A stretch of DNA of 32,341 nucleotides from NCBI GenBank assembly GCA_003136355.1, contig PLED01000060.1, forward strand, positions 1 through 32,341, in the 5' to 3' direction. The first letter of the stretch is position 1. Each line of letters starts with the position of its first letter. Source of the DNA: Vulcanimicrobiota bacterium. GTDB taxonomy: Bacteria > Vulcanimicrobiota > Vulcanimicrobiia > Vulcanimicrobiales > Vulcanimicrobiaceae. The notes beneath the pieces were generated by a model, which saw only the letters and a list, made by a program, of their open reading frames with translations, did no database searches and was not told the origin of the DNA. Positions 7,467-13,916 of the stretch are shown here, piece by piece. The translations under genes were made by a program, and so were the position numbers.

Positions 7467-8047
7467 ACCGCGGCATGAATAACGTATGGTCCTTGGTTCT
7501 CGTAAGCGCGATCATCTACGGAGCGCTTGCGATTCTCATGGGCGTTGTCCCCGGCATGGTGCTCTCGAGGACTCCGCCGACGGTGGGTTCGCAGCCCTAC
7601 ACCGCGCAAGAAGAACGCGGGCGAGATATTTATGTGAGTGAAGGCTGCGAGTATTGTCACACGCAGAACGTTCGGCCGCTTAAACAGGACGAGGTTTTCG
7701 GGCGTCCGTCGACCGCGGGCGATTACGCATACGACACGCCGGAACTGCTGGGCGATCATCGCAATGGGCCCGATCTGACGAACATTGGCGGCCGACAACC
7801 AAGTAAGATCTGGCAATACATCCACCTATGGGAGCCAAGGAGTGTCGTTCACGGGTCGATCATGCCGCGATATACGTGGCTTTTCGCAGTCAAGCCTAAG
7901 GCGGATCCGGGTGACGAAGTCGTGCCTATTCCATCCGGTTTCGGGCCAACGAAAGGCGTGGTGGTTACCACTACGCAAAGTCGCGACTTAGTTTCATATC
8001 TGGAATCGCTCAAACAGGTGTCCCTAACCAAAAGAACCGGTAAATGA
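7463..8047 (+). CDS. ccoO: cbb3-type oxidase monoheme cytochrome c subunit
   Basis: A 194-residue membrane-anchored cytochrome c. One N-terminal helix (VLVSAIIYGALAILMGVVPG, residues about 12-31) is followed by a periplasmic domain with a single heme c motif CEYCH (residues 62-66) and the axial methionine in HGSIMPRYTW. The features EGCEYCHTQNVRP and GPDLTNIGG are typical of CcoO/FixO, which passes electrons from the CcoP-like subunit to CcoN. It overlaps ccoN and the small downstream gene by four bases at each end. Confidence 0.93.
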   Translation: MNRGMNNVWSLVLVSAIIYGALAILMGVVPGMVLSRTPPTVGSQPYTAQEERGRDIYVSEGCEYCHTQNVRPLKQDEVFGRPSTAGDYAYDTPELLGDHRNGPDLTNIGGRQPSKIWQYIHLWEPRSVVHGSIMPRYTWLFAVKPKADPGDEVVPIPSGFGPTKGVVVTTTQSRDLVSYLESLKQVSLTKRTGK

Positions 8048-8217
8048 ACGATATGAATATGAAACCGGCTTCCGGCGATTGGTTGGGATGGCTCATCGTC
8101 GTCGTGGGCGCCTTGGCGACGATCTGGACGATCGGCATATCGATTTACTGGATCGTGCGACCAGGCGAGCGCGATCCCGAGCATCCTAAGAATCTCATCC
8201 TGCGGGGCGATCGATGA
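8044..8217 (+). CDS. small single-helix membrane protein in the cbb3 cluster (CcoQ-like position)
   Basis: A 57-residue frame from the ATG at 8044 (overlapping the ccoO stop) to the TGA at 8215-8217, which overlaps the ATGATG of the next gene. It begins MNDMNMKPASGDWLGWLIVV. It has one membrane helix, about residues 14-39, ending in a charged tail (RPGERDPEHPKNLIL). The place between ccoO and the CcoP-like gene is that of ccoQ, whose product stabilises the cbb3 complex. Sequence likeness to CcoQ is not strong enough to assign the symbol. Start and stop coupling on both sides strongly supports that it is real. Confidence 0.8.
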   Translation: MNDMNMKPASGDWLGWLIVVVGALATIWTIGISIYWIVRPGERDPEHPKNLILRGDR

Positions 8218-9098
8218 TGCCGGGCGATGAAATGCTTCCGAATGAGCCCGAAACCATCAGCGTTTTTCTCGACGACAACACAGAGCCACTATCGGTGTAT
8301 CGCCCGCCGGCAACGTTCAACCTCGATACGACGAAGATAACGGACGGCGAGCACGTCCTACGTATTGAAGCGGTAGATTCTGTCGGCAACGTTGGGATTC
8401 GCCGTGTCCCGTTCATTGTGGAAAATGGTCCCGGCATAACGGTTACGGGATTGCGCCCCGGCTCACGCGTGCGCGGAACGGTCGAACTGAACGTCAATGC
8501 GTTTGGCTCGAACGAGCCGTTCGATCCGGTCCGGGCCGAGTCTGCAGGGCCTGTACCGGTCTGGACATGGGTGTTCTTTGTGATCGTTGTGGGGTGGGCC
8601 GGCTGGTATGGAATGGAGTATTTCAAGACGCCGCCGGAGTTTGCCCGGACGCCGACGTACGCTGCAAATCCGGCATTAGCGGCAGCCAACGCGCCCGCCA
8701 CGGTAACATCTGCGCAAACGCCTGCCGCAGTTGGCCGGAATGCTGCAGCGGGAAGTAAGAACGTTGCCGGCTTTGACTATGCAACCCTCGGGGCACAGGT
8801 CTATAGCCAAAACTGCCAGGCTTGCCATGGCGCCGATGGTGCGGGCGTACCCAGTACGTTTCCGGCGCTAGTCAATGATCCGGTCGTGAACGGCAAGGAT
8901 GCAGACATGCACATCAGGATTGTGCTGCATGGACTTTCGGGCAAAGTCATTAGCGGTGTTCGTTATTCCGCGCAGATGCCCGCGTTCGGCTCGCAACTTA
9001 CCGATGCGCAGATTGCGGCGGTCATAGATCACGAACGGACGTCGTGGGGCAATAACGGGCCAACAGTAACACCGGATGAGGTTCGAGCAAATCATTGA
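8214..9098 (+). CDS. CcoP-like cytochrome c with N-terminal Ig-like region
   Basis: A 294-residue protein with an unusual order of parts. Residues about 13-97 look like a bacterial Ig-like/beta-sandwich region (ISVFLDDNTEPL, TFNLDTTKITDGEHVLRIEA, PFIVENGPGITVTGL). One membrane helix follows at about 116-136 (VWTWVFFVIVVGWAGWYG), then an Ala/Pro-rich linker. A single cytochrome c domain comes last, with CQACHG (heme Cys201, Cys204, His205) and axial Met255 in AQMPAFG. The helix and following cytochrome resemble CcoP, the subunit that receives electrons in cbb3 oxidases, but standard CcoP has two heme domains and no Ig part. No signal peptide is seen, so the Ig-like part would lie in the cytoplasm if topology follows CcoP. 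It is coupled to the small gene upstream and ends the oxidase cluster. Confidence 0.85.
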   Translation: MMPGDEMLPNEPETISVFLDDNTEPLSVYRPPATFNLDTTKITDGEHVLRIEAVDSVGNVGIRRVPFIVENGPGITVTGLRPGSRVRGTVELNVNAFGSNEPFDPVRAESAGPVPVWTWVFFVIVVGWAGWYGMEYFKTPPEFARTPTYAANPALAAANAPATVTSAQTPAAVGRNAAAGSKNVAGFDYATLGAQVYSQNCQACHGADGAGVPSTFPALVNDPVVNGKDADMHIRIVLHGLSGKVISGVRYSAQMPAFGSQLTDAQIAAVIDHERTSWGNNGPTVTPDEVRANH

Positions 9099-9104
9099 CT
9101 CGCC

Positions 9105-9345
9105 GTAAGATGGACGACATCACAACCATTTGAGGCGCTAACAACCGCACAGTCCGCAAAACCGCCGAGGGTTTGGCGGGCGATGATGCGCTCCATCTGC
9201 GGATTTTCTGCCTCGAGTGCTTTAAACGAACGAGATCGCTGGTTTCCAAACCGCCGTACCGGTTGCGCCACATGCGAATCGTATTCGCGTGAACGCCATA
9301 CTTGCGGGCCAGCTCCGTCGCCGGCGTACCGATTAGGCGGCGCCA
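9105..9345 (-). pseudogene. remnant of an IS3-type transposase OrfA
   Basis: The minus strand encodes a helix-turn-helix transposase segment in pieces. One frame gives TPATELARKYGVHANTIRMW and GGLETSDLVRLK. One base is then missing after position ~9226, and the next frame gives ALEAENPQMERIIARQT. A return to the first frame gives a weak AVLRTVRLL match. This is the usual order of IS3-family OrfA (HTH, then leucine-zipper-like segment). No OrfB and no terminal inverted repeats were recognised, so the element is a dead fragment. Confidence 0.7.
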
Positions 9346-9360
9346 GGCCAGATTCCCGAA

Positions 9361-9540
9361 TGACTAAAATCACATGTCGCGCTTGTCTGAAAAATCACTC
9401 ACGGTCAGCGGGCTCGCAGAAGTAAACGACCAGCGGGGAGGCGCCCGGGACCAACCTCGCGCCCTGTCAGTCGAAGCCGGCCTACTTCTGGGAAGCTCGG
9501 GAAAAGGTGTCCGCTGGTTCCTCCGAGCGCTGCCCCTCCA
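9361..9540. other. non-coding stretch between IS remnant and toxin-antitoxin pair
   Basis: No convincing reading frame, tRNA or terminator was recognised. The GC-rich part at 9420-9540 could fold, but I see no known RNA family. Confidence 0.4.
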
Positions 9541-9595
9541 TAGATTTTAACTAATATACTAGTCAGTCTGTCTAGAATTATGCTATAGTGTTGCT
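9541..9595 (+). promoter_or_regulatory. AT-rich promoter/operator region of the toxin-antitoxin pair
   Basis: This short AT-rich stretch contains overlapping -10-like hexamers TATGCT (9579-9584) and TATAGT (9584-9589), and two CTAG sites spaced 9 bases apart (9559-9562 and 9572-9575). The antitoxin ATG at 9596 is only 6-11 bases from these hexamers and has no Shine-Dalgarno, so the transcript may be leaderless. The paired CTAG sites could be an operator for autoregulation (inference). No clear -35 box is visible. Confidence 0.4.
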
Positions 9596-9841
9596 ATGGC
9601 AGACTGGCAGGTCCAAGAAGCGAAAGCCGAACTCAGCGCGCTCCTGAGCGCCGCTCAAGACGCACCGCAGATCATTACCCGGCACGGTCAGCCCTTTGCC
9701 GTTGTCCTCTCCTATACGCAGTACGACAGCCTACGCAAACAGGAAAGTCGGCAGCCGCTGTTTAGTTTTCTGCGCAGCTGGCCCAGCTTTGAGGTCCCGC
9801 TGCGCGACAAAACCGACCATGGCCGCGATGTTGATCTGTAG
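9596..9841 (+). CDS. Phd/YefM-family antitoxin
   Basis: An 81-residue protein with the Phd/YefM N-terminal DNA-binding pattern: WQVQEAKAELSALLSAA, then PQIITRHGQPFAVVLSYTQY. The C-terminal tail (LRSWPSFEVPLR onward) would bind and block the toxin. In the family the antitoxin also represses its own promoter. The stop shares a base with the GTG of the PIN toxin gene, the usual tight coupling of such pairs. Confidence 0.9.
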   Translation: MADWQVQEAKAELSALLSAAQDAPQIITRHGQPFAVVLSYTQYDSLRKQESRQPLFSFLRSWPSFEVPLRDKTDHGRDVDL

Positions 9842-10356
9842 TGGCGAACAAGCTCTCGGATCTCGAGCACTACGACAAAGTGCGCGACGGCTGGCTGCTG
9901 GATACCAACATTATCAGCGCCATCATTGGGGACAAGCCGGTGAACACCGGCGTCGCTCATTTCTTTGAGACGATCCGCGACGAGCGCTTGCGGCTATCGG
10001 TAATCACAATCGGTGAGATCTACAAAGGCATCGAACTGTTGCCGTTTGACTTCAGTTTAGTCCCCGGATCCACATCGCCGAATAACGAAAAGCGTTATGC
10101 GCTTTCGCGGAAACTTGAGGAACTTGAGCTATATTGGTCTGACCGAATCGTCGGGATCGACAATCGCGTCGCCAAATGCTGGGGCGATCTGCTGGCGCAC
10201 TATCAGGGCCGCGGCAACTCCCTCCCGGCTGTGGACGCCCTCATTGCCGCAACGGCGTACGTCCACAATCTAGTTTTAGTCAGTAATGACGCCGTATTTG
10301 CGAGGCTGCGCGAGCGCGTAATCGTATACAATCCGTTCGCGCAAAGCAACCCATGA
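9841..10356 (+). CDS. PIN-domain toxin (VapC/FitB type ribonuclease)
   Basis: A 171-residue PIN-domain protein, probably an RNase acting on RNA and neutralised by the antitoxin encoded just upstream. Acidic residues expected for metal binding are visible: D21 in WLLDTNIISAII, E in VITIGEIYKGIE, D in PAVDALIAATA and D in VLVSNDAVF. The start is a GTG at 9841 overlapping the antitoxin TAG. The N-terminal 17 residues before the PIN core are longer than usual, and an internal insertion (SLVPGSTSPNNEKRYALS) lengthens it by about 20 residues. The gene is followed closely by the secreted protein gene, but the two are unlikely to be functionally linked. Confidence 0.9.
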   Translation: MANKLSDLEHYDKVRDGWLLDTNIISAIIGDKPVNTGVAHFFETIRDERLRLSVITIGEIYKGIELLPFDFSLVPGSTSPNNEKRYALSRKLEELELYWSDRIVGIDNRVAKCWGDLLAHYQGRGNSLPAVDALIAATAYVHNLVLVSNDAVFARLRERVIVYNPFAQSNP

Positions 10357-10393
10357 CAGGAGACCAAAACTGACAAACCGTCTTTCATGGATC

Positions 10394-11332
10394 ATGTGGA
10401 TTGCTGCACTGCTCGCGGTAGCGATGTTCTTGCCCACCGCGCCAGCGGCCGCGGATGATCTCGTGGCAACGGCATGCAGCTCCGATCAGCAAAATCTGTT
10501 CACTCACCTTGTGAATTCGTCATCCAAGATGACTGAGTGCGCTGTCGCCGGGCCCTACGCGCTGATCGGTTTTCAAAATGCCTATGGGGGCGTCACTGCG
10601 CTGCTAACCCGGGACTCCGCGGGACACTGGTATTTCGTAGAGCACTCAGGCGGGCAAATAACGCCGACAGACATGACCAATAACTTGCCGGCAATGCCCG
10701 CAGACACAGCGCTGAGTTTGTACGTCCTGGCTGCCAGCCAAGACAATTCTCAGGTAATTCCAAATACGACATCGCCAGCGGGAACTTATAATGCCCGGTT
10801 CAGCGCGGATCCGAACGTGCGGTTGCACGAGAGCGATCTCATGATCGGTAACCGCGTGCAGAGCTTTAACGGACTCTTTGTAGATCGCCTTATAGGTCAG
10901 GCATCGTTGCCCGCCGCCCGGGCCTGCCTGCGCTCTATTGGTCGCTCCGAAGTTTCAATCAAGACGTACGATTCTGGTGTAGTCCAGATTCTTGGCGGCG
11001 CGCGTCCCTGTTTGAATTCGTTAAGCCTGCGAAGAATCGTTGCAAGCTGGTCCGTTACCGGTGAAGTTTCCATTTCGGCGGAACGTATACTCGGCGCCAT
11101 TCTCGCGCACGAGCGATTTAACGCCGACCCGCGATATGCAAGGAACGATCGCGACTTGTCACACTACGACGTCGTGTTCTGGGACAAAGGCGGGAACATC
11201 CACATAACTTTTCGGCCGGCTGTAAAGCTCACACGGCTGTTTGCAGGCTGTGCTCCGGTCGGTGCGGCGCTCGCGGGCTTCATCATCAATCCGGCAACGT
11301 TTGCATTAACACTCGCTTCCAGTCCCTGTTGA
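10394..11332 (+). CDS. secreted protein of unknown function
   Basis: A 312-residue protein from the ATG at 10394, with a hydrophobic N-terminus (IAALLAVAMFLPTAPAAADD) that looks like a signal peptide cleaved after AAA or ADA, so it is exported. I recognise no domain. Cysteines at the N-terminus, middle and very C-terminus (ending ASSPC) may form disulfides. A better signal peptide results from an in-frame CTG at 10370, eight codons upstream: it adds LTNRLSWI and sits 6 bases after a perfect AGGAGA at 10358-10363, so the true start may be CTG. The C-terminal ~95 residues are repeated as broken copies at 22,120-22,449 and in a ~55-bp piece at 13,629-13,684. Confidence 0.75.
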   Translation: MWIAALLAVAMFLPTAPAAADDLVATACSSDQQNLFTHLVNSSSKMTECAVAGPYALIGFQNAYGGVTALLTRDSAGHWYFVEHSGGQITPTDMTNNLPAMPADTALSLYVLAASQDNSQVIPNTTSPAGTYNARFSADPNVRLHESDLMIGNRVQSFNGLFVDRLIGQASLPAARACLRSIGRSEVSIKTYDSGVVQILGGARPCLNSLSLRRIVASWSVTGEVSISAERILGAILAHERFNADPRYARNDRDLSHYDVVFWDKGGNIHITFRPAVKLTRLFAGCAPVGAALAGFIINPATFALTLASSPC

Positions 11333-11358
11333 CGACCTGCGACCCGAGTTCACTCGTC

Positions 11359-11539
11359 TGACCCCCATGTTTGACCCCCGCCGCATTCCGTCCGACTAAA
11401 CCGCTGTCAAACCGCCGTGTCCACGAGCGATTCAGGACTCTTCGCGGGCGTGCCGGGTTCTGTTAATCAGCGGGCCCGTCATCCTGAGCAGCACATCTTC
11501 GATGTGCGTGTCGAAGGGCGAGTCCAGCATCCGGAGCCA
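11359..11539 (+). repeat. left copy of a direct repeat with tRNA-Asn 3' piece and REP-like insert
   Basis: This block has a related copy at 16,012-16,223. Both begin with a 28-base near-identical stretch (TGACCCCC, then GTTTGACCCCCGCCGCAT) and share CCGGGTTCTGTTAATCAGCG. In this copy the tRNA-Asn-like anticodon loop CTGTTAA (11460-11466) is followed by a REP-like palindrome (11478-11518). The tail CGAGTCCAGCATCCGGAGCC (11519-11538) looks like the T-loop and acceptor 3' strand of the tRNA. A rho-independent terminator follows directly, as expected behind a tRNA gene. Confidence 0.65.
11478..11518. repeat. REP-like palindromic element, copy 1
   Basis: An imperfect palindrome that runs from GTCATCCTGAG through CATCTTCGATG to GTCGAAGGG. 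Elements with this GTCATCCTGAG and GTCGAAGG frame are widespread intergenic repeats in many bacteria. A second copy lies at 16,165-16,205. Here it interrupts the tRNA-like T-arm. Confidence 0.65.
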
Positions 11540-11543
11540 CGTA

Positions 11544-11583
11544 AAAGCCCGCCAAATCAAATGTTTGGCGGGCTTTCTATTTT
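11544..11583 (+). terminator. strong rho-independent terminator
   Basis: AAAGCCCGCCAAA at 11544-11556 pairs perfectly with TTTGGCGGGCTTT at 11564-11576 over 13 bases with a 7-base loop, followed by CTATTTTT. It sits five bases after the tRNA-Asn-like 3' end, so it is probably the terminator of the former tRNA gene. A shorter match to its 3' side (GGGCTTTCTATTT) recurs near 22,042. Confidence 0.8.
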
Positions 11584-11679
11584 TCGCCGATGCCTATGGG
11601 GCGGCGGCGGACAAGTTCATGATGTTCGAGGCCAGCAATTGCACACCAAGGGCAACACCGTCATCCACCACAGACGCAA

Positions 11680-13569
11680 GTGAGTAAGCAGGGGGCCCTT
11701 TTCGGCTCCGGAAAACTGACCGTACCGGGGAAAGGGCTTCTGCTTATTGTGATTGGCGTTCTTTTTGCGTTGGCTTCGCTGCAGAATGCGGCGACGAATG
11801 ACAACCTCGTTGCCGCCGGACATCTCACGCGTTCGGAGCTGCGGGTTTCGCTTGATGCGCGCGTTGCGTTATGGCATCCCGATGACGCCGCGGGTCCCGG
11901 CATCCCGATCGAAACCTTCGCCGAGAACGGTAAAACGCCGCAAATTCCTGGTCCGCTCATCCGCGTTCGTGCGGGAACCATCGTGATCGCCAGCGTGCGC
12001 AATTCGATCCCGAATACGACGCTCACGCTGCACGGAATGATCTCTCGTCCGGCGATTCGCGATCGGGCAATTGCGATTCCGTTCGGGACGACTCGACTCG
12101 TCCGCTTTCGGGCATCCGCACCCGGGACGTACCTGTACTGGGCATCCACCACGGGAAAGGATATCGCCAATCGGTTCGGCGCGGATTCGCAGCTTTCAGG
12201 CGCACTGGTAATCGATCCCGCGGGCACAAAAAACGTTCCAGCCGATCGCATCTTTGTGATCAGCGAGTGGATCAACGTGACCAGTAAACGCGGATCTCCG
12301 AATTTCAACTACGAACTGGACACGATTAACGGCAAATCGTGGCCGTACACGGAACGTCTTTCCTACGCGCAAAATTCAACTGTTCGCTGGCGCTGGCTCA
12401 ACGCAAGTATCGGTACGCACCCGCTGCACTTGCACGGGTTTTATTTTTCCGTCGCGTCGCGAGGCGATGGCGTGATGGACGATCTCTACGCGAGGCGCTC
12501 CGATCCCGAGGTTACCGAGCCGATCGCGCCGGGACAGACATTCACGATGGTCTGGCACGCCGATCGTCCGGGACATTGGCTGTTCCATTGTCACTTTCCA
12601 TATCATGTGATTCGTCACGCGCCGATCGCCGCAATGCTGGCAAAAAGTCCCGTTCACGCGGGCGACAATTTCATGAGCCGCATGGGGATGGGTGGATTAG
12701 TCCTCGCATTGAATGTACAGCCCGCGAAGGAGCTCAGCATTGCCGACCCGCAGGCAAAGCGACATGTTCGCCTCACCGTTGAACGAGCGCCTGACGATCG
12801 AGCCGACACGCCGTCGTTCCGATATGTTGTAAACGAGGACGGCCGCACGCGCACCGAGCCGGGCGCCATCGGTCCCCCGATTTTTTTGACGCGCGGTCAG
12901 GCTGCCTCGATTGATGTTACGAATCTGCTGGGCGAACCCACGAGCGTGCATTGGCACGGCATGGAGTTGCAAGACAGTTACTACGATGGGGTTCCCGGTT
13001 TCAGCGGCTTCGGCAACCACCGTGCGCAGCTCATCGCGCCGGGCGCCACATTTGAAGCCCGGATGACGCCGCCGCGCGCAGGCACGTTCATCTATCACAC
13101 GCACGCGGACGATGTGTGGCAGCTCCAGGGCGGCCTTGTCGGCCCGCTCATCGTGCTCAAGCCAGGCCGCACATTCGATCCGAATACCGATCACATTTTT
13201 TCCATGACCACGACGCATGCGTTCAGCCTCAACATGCTCGTGAACGGATTACCTCAGCCGTCGGCGCTAACGATTCATGCGGGCGTCCTGCAGCGCTTCC
13301 GTTTTCTAAGCATGCTGACGATCTTTCCTGACGCGCTCGTTTCGTTGAGCGCGACGAACCACACGCTGCAATGGAGTCCGCTCGCCGTGGACGGCGCCGA
13401 CGTTGCGTTCGACCATCGCATGCCCGAATCTGCCGTGGAAACGATCACGATTGGCCAAACCAAGGACTTCACGTTCTTGCCGACGCGCCGCGGGGAACTC
13501 GTCCTTCAGTTTTGGCCAGACAAAAGTCTGCCGCGGAACGTCGTGATCGTTCCGGTGCACGTTATTTGA
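11680..13569 (+). CDS. multicopper oxidase with permuted copper-motif order
   Basis: A 629-residue protein with an N-terminal membrane or signal helix (GLLLIVIGVLFALASLQ) and about four cupredoxin-like parts. The copper motifs occur in reversed order. HPLHLHG (247-253) and HCHFPYHV (303-310, with the type 1 copper cysteine C304) come first; HWHG (424-427) and HTH (473-475) come after. In ordinary laccases the HWHG/HxH pair is N-terminal and HPxHxHG/HCHxxxH is C-terminal. The first part (LTLHGM, YLYWAST) and the last part look like cupredoxins without copper ligands. All four motif groups are present, so an active trinuclear site is likely, perhaps oxidising phenols or metals (inference). The start is GTG at 11680 without a clear ribosome binding site. 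The gene lies inside the region bounded by the two tRNA-Asn-like repeats. Confidence 0.88.
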   Translation: MSKQGALFGSGKLTVPGKGLLLIVIGVLFALASLQNAATNDNLVAAGHLTRSELRVSLDARVALWHPDDAAGPGIPIETFAENGKTPQIPGPLIRVRAGTIVIASVRNSIPNTTLTLHGMISRPAIRDRAIAIPFGTTRLVRFRASAPGTYLYWASTTGKDIANRFGADSQLSGALVIDPAGTKNVPADRIFVISEWINVTSKRGSPNFNYELDTINGKSWPYTERLSYAQNSTVRWRWLNASIGTHPLHLHGFYFSVASRGDGVMDDLYARRSDPEVTEPIAPGQTFTMVWHADRPGHWLFHCHFPYHVIRHAPIAAMLAKSPVHAGDNFMSRMGMGGLVLALNVQPAKELSIADPQAKRHVRLTVERAPDDRADTPSFRYVVNEDGRTRTEPGAIGPPIFLTRGQAASIDVTNLLGEPTSVHWHGMELQDSYYDGVPGFSGFGNHRAQLIAPGATFEARMTPPRAGTFIYHTHADDVWQLQGGLVGPLIVLKPGRTFDPNTDHIFSMTTTHAFSLNMLVNGLPQPSALTIHAGVLQRFRFLSMLTIFPDALVSLSATNHTLQWSPLAVDGADVAFDHRMPESAVETITIGQTKDFTFLPTRRGELVLQFWPDKSLPRNVVIVPVHVI

Positions 13570-13916
13570 GACATCGTGATTCCCAGGCGTACAGCCGGGA
13601 TGAAGAAAGCCGTGCCTCAAGTCTACCGTCGTTTTAACGCGCGACCCACGATATGCGAGGAATGACCGCGATCTTTCACACTACATACGGTCATTTGCTT
13701 TCAATCTCGTTCATGCAGGTGTGCCGCGATGCTGGAGCCCATGAAACGGGGTGCAGTCCGGTTCGATGTTTTGATCGGTCTCAGAGAGGCTGCCCCGTGA
13801 CATCTTTGATGCCAAATGCATTTAGGTGGATCGCTAGCGTTTGAGAGTCGGCGCCAACACGGCTTTCAACCAGGCGTATAGGGCTCGCCGTTATGAACTC
13901 GAAAAGATAGGCTATT
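13570..13916. other. intergenic stretch with a relic of the 10.4-kb secreted-protein gene
   Basis: About 55 bases at 13,629-13,684 match the segment of the secreted-protein gene around 11,117-11,168 (shared core CGCGATC, CACACTAC, ACGATATGC-like), but with a frame-breaking indel. The rest has only short unconvincing frames; I see no RNA gene or terminator of note. Confidence 0.5.

Noticed and set aside
11359-11539. Complete tRNA-Asn gene at the left repeat
   Set aside because: No 5' acceptor strand or D-arm is present and the T-arm is interrupted by the palindrome.
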